64,000 bases of DNA from Botryosphaeria dothidea (lineage: Eukaryota > Ascomycota > Dothideomycetes > Botryosphaeriales > Botryosphaeriaceae): positions 4,402,001 to 4,466,000 of the forward strand of contig WWBZ02000022.1 of the NCBI GenBank assembly GCA_011503125.2. The letters are read 5' to 3'. Each line of letters begins with the position of its first letter. Positions within the stretch are counted from its first letter, which is position 1. The notes under the pieces were generated by a model. It worked only from the letters and a program-made list of their open reading frames with translations, was not told where the DNA came from and made no database searches. Of the stretch, positions 22,627 to 32,652 are shown in pieces. Both the position numbers and the translations under genes were made by a program.

Positions 22627-23208
22627 TCAGACTACATCGTCGCCCAAGCCCTCCGCATCGACCTCATCGTCGAAGAAAGACGCCTCCTGCTTGATCTCGC
22701 CCCACGGCATACGAACCCTCTCCTCACTTTCCGATTCGTCGACCGGCGCCTTGAGCTTCGGGGTCTTGGACTTGGCCTTCTTCTTGATCGGGCTCTCCTG
22801 GTCATCGCTGAGGGCATCCTCGCCTGGCATATTCTTCCGCTTGGTGCCACCCTTGGTGCTCCTCGGGGTCTTGGGGGTGGCAGGAGCCGAGCCGTTGGTG
22901 CCGTTGGTGCCGATGGCAGCGGCAGCCTTCTTCAGCCTGAGGACATGCAGAGGAATCGACTGGCCAGAGCATTCTGCGGGGATGACAGCGTTAGTATGTT
23001 CTGTTGGAGTTTGGTGGAAGATGGCGACTCTCACCCGGGCCCATGAATGCGTTGAGCTGCTCAAGCTTGTCGCCGCTCATCTTGATGTCGTAGACGTGAA
23101 GGATTCCAAGCAGCAGCTACGTGACTGTCAGTGAGACTGTTGAAAATAGGAGGAATTACTGAGAGAATTTACCTTGGCGTCTGCCTCAGGGGTCCATTTG
23201 ATTGGCAT
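22627..23208 (-). CDS. Myb/SANT-like small protein, tandem family member P12
   Basis: Exons 23173-23208, 23035-23116 and 22627-22973 give 154 residues; introns are 56 and 61 nt with GTAAAT and GTGAGA donors. Exon 1 is MPIKWTPEADAK, exon 2 (82 nt) LLLGILHVYDIKM and LEQLNAFMGPE, exon 3 begins GQSIPLHVLRLKKAAA. The tail has TPKTPRSTKGGTKRKN, ESPIKKKAKSKTPKLK and an ASFFDDEVD near the C-terminus, the same SFFD ending as P1 and P4. A CATAAAAG box lies about 100 bases upstream of the ATG. It is the last member at the high-coordinate end of the array and pairs with P11 by sequence. Confidence 0.85.
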
Positions 23209-23884
23209 CTTGACGTTGTTGAGTGGTGGTCTGTTGAGTATGTAGTCGGTGAAAGTGATATTTGCGCAGAAGAAGCAGGGCGGAATAGACGAGGAAAGTG
23301 AGGCTTTTATGTGGCAGCAAGACCTGAAATCTGGATCTGGAAGGAAGCGACTAGGCACCGGCTTGCAAAATATGATAGTGAAGTGAAGTCCAAATACGAG
23401 AAGAAAAACCGCCACTTATTAATTCTTCTTTACAAAGATGTTTGAACCGCAGACTCCGGAGTCGTCTCAGTGGCATGTAGGCCTCTTTCCTATAATCTTC
23501 CGCATGTGCTTTCAGTTGCTTGGGGCTTTAATCAAGCTCCTATGGATCTTGACACAGCATATTGCAGAGAAAGACGACTTGCCAATGGAAATCCGCATGA
23601 GAAATGAACTCGACAGACTCCTCGTCAAAAGAGCATCTCCTCAACGAAACAAGACGGATATCCGATGCCGAAAGGCAGCATTGCCCATGATCATCGCTGT
23701 CGTCGTATCGTTATCGTCCACCGCGCCCTCGAAGAAAACACCGCTGACATAATCGCACACCAAACCCAATCCAGCAACCCTCCGTCCCAAACTCCGCCGA
23801 TGTCCCAATAACCCGCATCACCGCACGCCTCTTCCCGCAACAACCACCACACCACCACCACCGCGCCGCCAATTCTCCACAACC
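23209..23884. other. Divergent intergenic region between P12 and bL36m
   Basis: The P12 side has minus-strand CACATAAAAGCC at 23301-23312. A 104-codon plus-strand frame at 23438-23752 has no motif and is not called. The last 120 bases are C/A-rich and lead to the bL36m ATG. Confidence 0.45.
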
Positions 23885-24431
23885 ATGCTCGCCCGCACCC
23901 TCCTCATCCCGCTCCGGCGGACCCTTCTCGCGGCGCCCGCCGCCGTGCCTCGCCTCGCCTCCGCCACCACGCAATCTCAAACGCGCGCCCTCTCGGTTTG
24001 GCGCTTGCCCGCCCGCCCGGCGCTCACGACGACCGCGACAGCGCTCCTCCAGCAGCAGGTCCGCGGGATGAAGGTGCGCAGCAGCGTCAAGAAGCTGTGC
24101 GACGGGTGCAAGGTACGTGCGCCGTCGACAGGCCCGCCTGGTCGGCAGAGGACAAGAGAGAGAGCGAGCGAGGAATTGGAAAGCTGACGGCAAGGACAGA
24201 GCGTGCGGAGGAAGGGCAAGCGCTACGTGTACATCATCTGCAGCAAGAACCCAAAGCACAAGCAGAGGTACGTTGATCGAGCGAGGGGGGGAGGGAGGGA
24301 GCGGAGGAGAGGAAGCTGTCCGGAGCTTTCTTCTCCCCACCTCTCCGCACCCCCAATTGCATGCGATGAGGCCATTGGGCTTGGGAGGGAGCACAAAAAG
24401 CTGACGTGTTGGAATCAACAGGCAAGGTTAA
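23885..24431 (+). CDS. RTC6: Mitochondrial large-subunit ribosomal protein bL36m
   Basis: Exons 23885-24112, 24200-24267 and 24422-24431 give 101 residues; both donors are GTACGT. Residues 1-61 are a basic, hydroxylated mitochondrial targeting sequence. From Met62 the sequence is a complete bL36 core: MKVRSSVKKLCDGCK, VRRKGKRYVYIIC and the ending NPKHKQRQG. The zinc ligands typical of the family are present (Cys72, Cys75, Cys90, His96). bL36 stabilises the 23S-type rRNA near the factor-binding region of the large subunit. The last exon has only ten coding bases (G CAA GGT TAA) but completes the invariant KQRQG end, which strongly supports the model. The yeast equivalent is Rtc6. Confidence 0.95.
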
Positions 24432-24813
24432 GCGTCTCCGGTACGGTGTGGCGGTAACGAGAGCTTCTGCGGCGGAGAGGCGTCAAAGACGAGCACGCGG
24501 GCTATTGCGGGTACATTTTTGCGAGAGAATTGTAACATAAAGCACATCGGCGTTTTCATCACACTATCTTGAGAACAAGGGCGGGGGGAAAAGGGAAATC
24601 TGTATACCACGTTCAAGACGCAAAGATCCGTAATCTTAGTAGACAAGTGCGGTCACAAAATTGAGCAGAGAAACTCTACTTTTGAACAATCGCGAGCAGA
24701 GAGAAATCTCGTTTGCACGTGGGAGAGAGAAAACCGCGTTCCCGTGTATCCTACATGACCGACCCCCAATTCCCAACGCCAACGAAATGAAAAAGTCCTG
24801 AAGAAATGGAAGT
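24432..24813. other. Spacer between convergent bL36m and RTC5-like genes
   Basis: The 380 bases hold the 3' UTRs of two convergent genes. No gene or other signal is seen. Confidence 0.5.
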
Positions 24814-26790
24814 CTAAACACTCCCACCGCTCCTCTCCTGGAGGATGCCCGCCACCCGCAACAACTCCTTATCCGCCTCGATATCGCCCGTCCCCAAATT
24901 GATCCTCCGCCTGGCCTCCGCCTCCCTCTCCTCCCACGCCCACGCCTTCCGCTGCGCCTCGGCCTCCTCATCCCCGCCGCACCCCCACACCTCGATAGCC
25001 TCGATGGCGAAGCGGTCCTGCCAGCTCCTGCCCCTGCGGTGCAGGTTCTCCGATGGATGGAAAGACCCGCCACCCTCGGCCAGATGCGTGAAGATGCCGA
25101 ACTCGAGCGCCGAGTCGAGGTGCAGCGAGACGGCGCCGAGCGGGATGGTGACGTGGGCGCGCGTGTTGTGGGCGCGCGACGTGTCGGCCTGTGGGACGGA
25201 CGAGCCGAGGCCGATGCCCGACGGTTGGTGCGGGAGCTTGTCGAAGTAGACGTAGTCGTTGCTAATGGACGAGGCCTCGAAGAGGTCGTGCGTGGGCGAG
25301 AGCTGGAAAAGCTTGGTCGACGCGTCGCCGAAGCAGGTCTTGGGCGTGCTCTTCCAGGGCACGGGGATGTACGCGCCGAAGGTGAGCGTTTCATTCGTGG
25401 TGTTGCATGAGGGCAGATCGAGACTGTTTGGGAGGCGCTTAGGCGGGAGGGAGTCTGTGAAGGCGCGTTCACTGGGGTTGGATGGAGTGTCGGAGAGAAG
25501 GCTCCCGGACACGAGGAGGATGGAGGGAGCGCGCCAGTTGAAGACGCTTTTCTCGAAGCTGCCCATGCTGAATCCGTGTTCTCCTCCGGAATACAGTGGT
25601 CGTAGCCGTCTGAAGAGGTTGTGCCCTTTGATAAGAAAGGATAGCTGGGTCACCATGTTGATATCCAATATTTCACCCTCGGACAAGAGGATTGGTTCAG
25701 GCGCAGGAATGACTTTCTTTGGTGGAGAAGCTTCCGTGGAGGCAGGAGCTGCTTCGCCGGATGCTGATGCCGATGAGCTTTTCCGCTTTGATAAATCGAA
25801 GTCTTTCGCGAATAGGAAGTGCTCGAATAGAGGATTCAGGCCGTCGAACATGTAGGGCATAGATGACGAGACAACAGAATAAAAGGTCTTGTAATTCACT
25901 CCGGGGCTCTTTTCTATTCCGAAAGACGAAAGAATGTTATTTGCTGTTTCTCTCAGGCCCCTCAGTCGCCTGTCTGAGAGCTGAAGGCTGTATACGGCAA
26001 GGTCATCCTGGGCTTCCATGGGAGCAATGAACAAGAGAAGCTGTATCAGTCGGAGGAAGTTGTCAGTGGGTATGAGGGAGTGGTGCAGATTTGGCTTCTC
26101 GCCCTGCTTGAAGACTTCGATTGCGTCCATGGTATCGAGCGCAGCCAGAACCAGCTCATCGCCGTCATCATCCTCACCTTCGTCATCGACGGGGGCATCG
26201 ATGGCGTAACCGGCGTAGTCGGCGGCCTCAGCAGAACCATCTTCCGTGTCTTTGGCATCGGCGGATTTATTTTCTTCTTTTGCAGCCTGCTGCAAGCCTT
26301 TGTCATAGACAGCCAGGCTGCGATAAAGCTCCCTTATCCACACGGCATCGCCCTTTCTTCCCAAGACCGGGGTATGTCTCCGCGTCAGCAGCGTGACGAC
26401 TTTCAGCAGGTTATCCTTGGTGAGTATGGCGGGGGCTTGGCTAGGAAACGGGAAGGCTCCGAGGTAGCTCGCCATGTGGAAGACTACGGAGCCCACGGCC
26501 AAGGCATCGGGCAGGGCGAGAAAGCGGCATAATGTGGGTTCGCTCCAGTAGCTGATGCCGGAAGAGGAGTCGGCGAGGGTCTTGAAGACAGACTTGTAGC
26601 AATAGAGCTCGAGAGGAGTGTAGCACTTGTCAGCGAAGCGGCGGACAAGCTCGAAGGAAAGCTGGTCTCGAGGGAGGTCAGAACAGGGAGCTGGGTGGAG
26701 CGAGGGAGTGGTGGGAGATCAGGGTCCAATGTCCGTTGCTCACTTACCATAGGTCGGCGGTGGCCCTTCCGAAGACGGCCCTTGGCCCAT
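24814..26790 (-). CDS. RTC5: TLDc-domain protein Rtc5-like
   Basis: Exons 26748-26790 and 24814-26690 give 639 residues; the intron has a GTAAGT donor and CAG acceptor. The N-terminus is MGQGPSSEG, a good N-myristoylation context, which is known for yeast Rtc5. The first half is helical with an acidic insert ([11 protein letters not shown]); the C-terminal half is a TLDc domain, with [40 protein letters not shown], and [14 protein letters not shown] leading to a WGCGG ending typical of the fold. In yeast, Rtc5 acts at the vacuole and promotes V-ATPase disassembly; the same role is inferred here. Family length is about 570-640, so this copy appears complete. Confidence 0.92.
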
Positions 26791-28269
26791 GATGCCTGTG
26801 GTGTGCAGGAGCTTTTCGCATCAATTGCGGGCGCAAAGACGCGGTGGTTCGAGCGAGAGGAGCTGACGACCGAGCTGACACATGAAAGTCGATGCGCGTC
26901 CGGGGAAGCGGCTCCCGCCAGGCAGGCGCCCCGCCAACGTCATGGCCGCCAAGACTTTCCGCCCCGCCCGCCCCAACCACCGAGTCTCCGCATTCCCAGA
27001 CGTCGAATGCTCAGAACATTAACATGTCAAACTGGGGCAGTGCTGTAGAGTCATACCACTTCCACCAACAGCATGAAATGCTCCTCGAAAACGAGCCACC
27101 CAGCAAGGAACTCGTATCTCCATCAAAGGGGCATCATCGGCCGGAAACAAAAAGCTTCATCGATCTATAGACGAAAGCAGCTACGGCAATCCTTGCACCA
27201 GCATGTGAGGAGAGCAGCATGCGTGGATACGGCACGGGGATGAGGTAGCGGATGGATATGCCGGCCCATTGACTGGTAACTCACATTCATTCAACGATGT
27301 AGCAGGAAGTGGTGACTCCAAGATACAGAGTGGCAACAAGTAGAGAGGTAAAATCGTGTTGGGACTATGCATGGCTGGTGCAGTGCTTAATTTCTGGCAA
27401 TGGGAGCCGGTCGTTCGATTATGCAATCGTTTTCTCACTTCCGAGTCAGGGGGCGGCGGTGGCTTGTAGTGCTTTGCCCGAGCTGATTATAGTTGCTTGG
27501 CAAGCTTCCAAGTAGTCCAGTTGATTAACACGTTTATCAGAAGCCGGAATTAAACCACACGGAAGATTAGTTAACTATCCCCGTGAGTGATTCTTGTTGA
27601 CAGGTCGTTGCCCTGCAAAAATTAATACCTCTCTCATAGTATGGTCCTTTGCTTGACCCGTTACTTAGCAAGGCCGTATCCCGAAGTCTATCCAGGAATT
27701 TCTATACGTATTTACTTTCTACAAAGGTATCTAGAGAAGCTTGACAATCAGGAGCAGCCCTCGAGAACATGGTATACAATCTGGAAGATTTGAACCCCTG
27801 AAGCTTCCAAAGCTCTCCAGAAGATAGCATTGAGTTGCTCGGAACTGGATCAGATGGATTTGTGATTCTGGAAAAAATAGTACGTATATGTATTGAATCA
27901 AAGTATCCCAAGTGGGTGTTTGGCCATCCGTGAAATGTGAAGTGTGCTGAGGGTGTTTGGGGAGCGACGGCTGAGGTGGGCCAGGTCATACACTTCTTCA
28001 CCACCTCACCAAGCACATTGCACTCGCCCTTCAGCGTAGCCAGCGGGATCCACCATGGACTCATCATCTAGTATTTCTCTAAACGAGCCACTGCCCACTA
28101 TATTCTTGCCTCGCCGCCGGGCAAGCTCACTGCATCTTCGCAACCTCCGCGGACCACCGCGCACAGCCGTCACCAAATTTCAGAGCTGTCACCAGGTCTG
28201 GCAGCTCCAGGAACAGCTTAAAGGCTCAGACAGATGCCGCTGAAAAGTATTTGATGCTCCTCCAGAAAG
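26791..28269. other. Divergent intergenic region, no gene seen
   Basis: Short frames only. A plus-strand ATG at 28055 in a strong context (ccaccATGG) opens 62 codons that end before the RNase H gene; it could be an upstream frame or an alternative first exon, but I found no clean splice linking it in frame. Confidence 0.45.
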
Positions 28270-30291
28270 ATGCCGGACAATCACGAGCGCATCGAGAGGC
28301 GCCGCAGCTACCATGGCGACGCCAACACCGCGACTGCAGCCGACGACACGGACCGGGAACCACAACACCACTCATACCCCTGGGGTAGGCACGAGCAGAG
28401 GGGAATTGAGGCTGGCAGAAATCACTCGCGGACACCAATCAGCGAATGGTCTCCTGGAAAGAAGAACTTTGACCGCGGTCATTCGCCTACCCCTCGCCGT
28501 CGTATATCCTGTCCTTCGCCTGGCCAGTCTGCCACCCTTGAACATGGCAACTCAGAAGGTGCCTCATTGAAGCTGCCTGGACGAGACTTGACGGAGGCGG
28601 ACAGCAGTACTGGTGCTGGTGCAAGCGTAGATGACCACTCACGCTCCTCCCGTGGGCGGTCCTACACTTCCGCTCAAAACCTCAACCACCGCGAGCCACA
28701 GGACCATGAATCACAAGTCCGTGTCAAGCATCGATATGGGGACTCACCAAAAGACCGCAAGAGGCGCTCAAGGTACGTATTTGTTGTGCCGCCCATGACA
28801 GAACCCCCGAGCTGACAGTCCACTGCAAAACCCCAGGTCGCGCAGCCCCTACACTTGGGAGCAACGTCACAACAACCTGGAGCGAGTACGCCGAACACGT
28901 AGTCTGCAGCGGTTTTATCGGGATGATGCCAGCAGGTCTACTCCTCGGCGATACACGACCAGATCTCCGGAGCCACACAGGCGCAACAGCTGGGCACCCA
29001 GTTCACTCGGCGGGTATATGGACAGAGCGCATCGAGCCGAGCCAGATCTATCCCGTAGTGGAAACAGATACGTCTACTATGACCCAGACTCACCAACCGG
29101 TCCCCGACCCTTGACACGTACTCGTCCAAACGGGCTCAAGCCAGCACCAGTCGACGGTCTGTTCCGCAAGAGCGTCCGTGGACCGAGACAGATCAGCTAC
29201 GAGTCGGAGACACGCCCAACAAGCATGGCGAGCGGAAGCGCACTGAGAGGGACCCGCGAGAGGACCGCAAGAACGACGGCAGCTGCCCACCGACCGTCAC
29301 GAAAGCTGGCGCCGCCCATCCACCGGCTGAGTCTCCTGCCGAGCCCGACCCCATGCGCATTCAGATGCTCGCGGAGCTGGAGAACAAGACCCGCCCTGGA
29401 GCCGAGACCAGCACCGTCGTCTCCGTGCCCGCCTTCGGATTTGCACTGCCGACCGTCAAGCCAGAGTCTCCAGGCCCGCAGTGGCCGCCGAAGATCGTCA
29501 GAATCCTCGACAGGCACAGGTCCAACCGTTTCGGGCAGTGGGCAGACCGGCAGTATGGCGGCCGTCACCTCTACCTGTACCCCGACGGCTCTGCAAGCGA
29601 CGGGGCCGCGGGCGCCGGCATTGCCTACCGCGACGGAGACACGGGGGAGTGGAGGGGCAAAAGCATCCCTCTTCTGCACACGGGGTCGAGCGATGACGCC
29701 GAGGCCATGGCGATGGAGCGCTGCTTCAAGATCGCCGTGGAGCGCTCTTCCAGGTTTGTCACCGTGCTGACGGACTCTCTGGCGACTCTTATGGAGATGG
29801 AGGAGCTTGCCTCGCTGCGACCTGTCAGCGAGTACGTCAAGGAGCGGATCAGGGCTATGAAGGAGTATAAGCGGACACTTGACGGGCAAGGAAAGCGCAT
29901 CGAGTGTTTCAAGATCAATGCACATGCAGAGAAGGGGTTGCTGGTGGTGGGTAACGAGCACGCCGATGCGTGGGCTAGAAATGCGAGGATCATGGCAGTG
30001 CGGGAGCTGAAGGGCGCTGGCGCGCCACATCCTAATCTTACCCAGGCCAAGCCAGAGAACACAGAAGCCCACAAGGAGCTGCAGAAGCGCAAGAATAAGG
30101 ATGTACTCGATCGCAAGCTCCGTGGCTTCCAAAGGCATGAGAAGAACATGGAAGTCATTCAGGAAGGAGCACTGCCTGGTCCTGATGTGTTGGAACACCA
30201 TAAGCGGGTTCCCGAGACCAGGCAGAAACGGGGAATTGATGAGACAACGGAGAAGTCTCAGAATTCCAAGAAGCCAAAGGGAGGGGACTAG
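28270..30291 (+). CDS. RNase H-fold protein with Arg/Ser-rich N-terminus
   Basis: Exons 28270-28772, 28837-29013 and 29088-30291 give 627 residues; donors are GTACGT and GTATAT, and the 74-nt second intron restores the frame exactly. Residues 1 to about 330 are disordered and rich in Arg, Ser, Pro and Asp. The C-terminal part has an RNase H fold with all four acidic positions: YPDGSASDGAAGAG (Asp about 392), AEAMAMERC (Glu about 431), LTDSLA (Asp about 455) and NEHADAWAR (Asp about 520). A basic tail follows. The domain resembles the RNase H of LINE-type elements but no reverse transcriptase is present. It should cleave RNA in RNA-DNA hybrids if active; the biological role is unknown. The start at 28270 is the least certain part. 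Confidence 0.8.
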
Positions 30292-30689
30292 ACTTGGGCG
30301 CCGGACTGTCAATGTGAAGCTTCCTAAAGTGGGGTAGCGTTCCTAAGAAGCCTTGGAGAGAAGGGTAGGAATCCTTATAACAATTCGCTTCTATTGATAA
30401 TGTTGATTACCCTTCTTGTCCTTAAAGTTCGTGATGATAAACAACATAGTGGTGTGGCAATATTTATAATGACATGTTTCTCAGCCACAATCTATGCATT
30501 CGAGAAATCTTTGGTGCCAAAAAGGGTGAAAAAGAAAGAAAAAATATAGTAGTTTTTTGTTCCAGAGAGTCCGTTTATTGTTGGTTATCCGCTGTTATTC
30601 TGCTGCTGTTGGGATACTGTAGCTGATTTTAAGTCCTGTTTACCGTTCCGTAGTGAATGTATCAGGGTGTCGACGCCGTAGTCTTCAAT
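30292..30689. other. 3' flank of the RNase H gene
   Basis: AT-rich sequence with no gene; it contains the 3' UTR of the RNase H gene and leads into the inverted-repeat element at 30690. Confidence 0.45.
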
Positions 30690-30740
30690 GTCGTGGTTCG
30701 AACGCCGGGTTGTCAATTCTCGATTACATCCCAAACCGGG

Positions 30741-30846
30741 GGAACTTAAGTTATTCGCCACGCAGAGCCTGACTTACGACTACGTAGCCCAGTGGAACTC
30801 AAGTTATTCGCCACGCAGAGCCTTACTTACGACTACGTATCCCAGT
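30741..30846 (+). repeat. Tandem duplication, two units of 53 bases
   Basis: Units at 30741-30793 and 30794-30846 differ at only three positions (taag/caag, tgac/ttac, tagc/tatc). Each begins ggaact and ends cccagt. A single, more diverged inverted copy lies in the right arm near 32101-32156, so the duplication happened in the left arm only. Confidence 0.9.
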
Positions 30847-31345
30847 GGATTCCCAAGATACGTACTACCACACCACCCAGGATGCAAGGTTGTGGTATCA
30901 CCGGCGGCCTGTGCTTATGTTCTTGTAGAATCCGCTGGTTCACCAAAGCACTGCAAAACACACTTACGAGCTGAAGAGTAGAAGAAGATGAAAGAAATAT
31001 GCGCGCTATTAGGTCACTCAGCTCTGGGCTCGATATAACGTATCGAAGTCCAGGCACTGGTAAATAATTCCAGTATCTTTTCGTACAACACCATTTCAAA
31101 GCAAGACTGCAGTCAACAACAAGAAGATGAATGACTTTACAAATATTTTCACCTTCCGTATCCTCCTCTCCGGGGAAGGACCCTAACCACAAGGATGAAT
31201 CGCAAGGAAACCCACGGCCGCTCAAACATCCACGCTCAGAGCCGAAGTTCTCCAGGTCGGAACAGCGCGCCTAACATCGAGCAGAAAAGAACCACTAGAC
31301 CGCGCCACCTGCGCTCCCGCCGCCAACCAGAACAGGAAATCAGTA

Positions 31346-31969
31346 GTGAAGCGGGAGTCAACCGGAGGGCGAGGCACGGGCCAAATGGGCAAGTTTCCAC
31401 CTTCTCCCCGACTCCTCCTCGTATTTAGTCCGCCCCGTTCCCACCATCCGCAACAACCGCCCCCAAAACCTCTCATCCCAAGCCGACGACATCGAAGACC
31501 CGTAGACCTACCACGGCAGGTTCGACTTCACCTCCATATGCGGTCCCTGAAGGGCGCCGGCTCGCGGTCCAGGAGCACGCGCGGCGCGCTACGCACACAA
31601 GGCCGCCGTCCCGCGCACCCCGAACACCAACGACTGGCGGGCTCAGCTGCACCGGGCGGGGCGACCGCGTGTATCGAGAAGCCGCTGATCGTGATGCCGC
31701 ACGTGGCCGGGCGGTTGGGGGGGGGGGGGGGGGGGGAAGGTGGGAGGAGGTCAGGGAGGTGTCGCATGGCGGGTGGATGGGGGGCTGATAGCAGGATGAA
31801 GTTCGTGGGGATCTATCAGCGCGAGCAGATGATGGAGGCAGCCAAGGCGTACGGGACGGCGCATTTTACGAGGGTGTTGGGCTGGTTGTATGAGGAGTAT
31901 CAGGTGTTGGCTGGGGAGGTGAGGAGGGAGACGAAGGATGAGGGGTTGAAGCTGTATTCGGATCTGTGA
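31346..31969 (+). CDS. Uncertain open frame inside the inverted-repeat element
   Basis: A 207-codon frame with an Arg/Pro/Gly-rich first part that runs through a 20-base G homopolymer, then a more protein-like end (FVGIYQREQMMEAAKAYGTA, VLGWLYEEYQVLAGEV). No homolog is recognised. The second half could be the real coding part of a small or spliced gene; the first half is probably not translated in this frame. Presence as a gene is doubtful. Confidence 0.25.
   Translation: MKRESTGGRGTGQMGKFPPSPRLLLVFSPPRSHHPQQPPPKPLIPSRRHRRPVDLPRQVRLHLHMRSLKGAGSRSRSTRGALRTQGRRPAHPEHQRLAGSAAPGGATACIEKPLIVMPHVAGRLGGGGGGEGGRRSGRCRMAGGWGADSRMKFVGIYQREQMMEAAKAYGTAHFTRVLGWLYEEYQVLAGEVRRETKDEGLKLYSDL
31717..31736 (+). 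repeat. G homopolymer, 20 nt
   Basis: The longest G run in the window, inside the inverted-repeat element. Its length is uncertain and any frame running through it should be distrusted. Confidence 0.8.
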
Positions 31970-32234
31970 GTTTTGGTCGGTGCTTGGTGTGTATATCTGG
32001 GAATGTACCCGCTATGGCGGGGTTGGGTATATATCGAGTGACAGACAAATGGCTTACAACCATACATCCTGGGTGGTGTGGTAGTACGGAATCCGGAAAT
32101 CCACTGGGCCGCGTAGTCGTTAGTCAGGCTCTGCGCGGTGAATAAACCTAAGTTCCCCCGTTTGGGGTTGTATATTCGACGAGAAACGCCAACGAATTAT
32201 ACCTACATCCCGAGTTCGAGATTCGAATCACGAC

Positions 32235-32652
32235 CCTATACGAACAACGACCATCGATGAGCGACCACCCGAATACCGAACGAACAACCGCAATTGAACT
32301 AGGCTTCACAGCAGAGGCTGATAGAATTTTTGGTTTTTTGCTTTCACCCTTGATTTTTACTTTACGCTTTTCACCTGTGCCTTTTTTTTTTTTCGGCGAT
32401 GATTATTTCCAGAAGAGCACAAAGAATTGATAGACATATAGACATGATCAGACAGAATAGTCAATTCAAGATCAATTACACTCCAAGTATCCGTGCATTT
32501 GCACGCAAACCGTCCCAATTCGACCGACCCAATGCAAACAGATACCCAACCCAACCGATCCCCCATTCCAAACTCCCAAAAGTGCAAAAGAACGCCCATT
32601 CGACAATAAACTAAAACGAGCAAACAGCAATCTTGGTATCAATCAACCACTA
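32235..32652. other. Spacer between the element and the BRCT gene
   Basis: AT-rich sequence with poly-T; contains the 3' UTR of the minus-strand BRCT gene. No gene is seen. Confidence 0.45.

Larger units (their letters stand above)
30690..32234. mobile_element. 1.5 kb element bounded by imperfect inverted repeats
   Basis: The left arm (about 30690-30893) and right arm (about 32057-32234) are reverse complements with gaps. Matching blocks from outside in are: gtcgtggttcgaa (30690-30702) versus 32222-32234; ttctcg...ccgggggaact around 30715-30746 versus 32150-32186; the 53-base unit 30794-30846 versus about 32101-32156; and cgtactaccacaccacccag (30861-30880) matched exactly near 32070-32089. 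The left arm carries its inner unit twice in tandem. No transposase motif is seen inside. A non-autonomous terminal-inverted-repeat or fold-back element is the best reading; no clear target-site duplication was found. Confidence 0.65.

Noticed and set aside
23438..23752. Possible further copy or remnant of the SANT-like family beyond P12
   Set aside because: Neither strand shows the W-x-x-E, MGxG or helix-3 patterns.
24814..26790. RTC5-like next to RTC6 (bL36m), possibly a functional pair
   Set aside because: The names come from one yeast screen; the proteins act in different compartments and the genes simply converge here.
29197..30312. 371-codon minus-strand frame opposite the RNase H gene
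   Set aside because: The plus strand has the complete RNase H active site; the antisense frame has no motif.
30690..30705. tRNA-like B box (ggttcgaac) suggesting a tRNA or SINE head
   Set aside because: The flanking bases do not form a T-stem and no convincing A box or cloverleaf was found; kept only as part of the inverted repeat.
30741..30846. Direct repeats resembling a minimal CRISPR array
   Set aside because: Only two adjoining units without spacers, in a eukaryotic genome; a plain tandem duplication.
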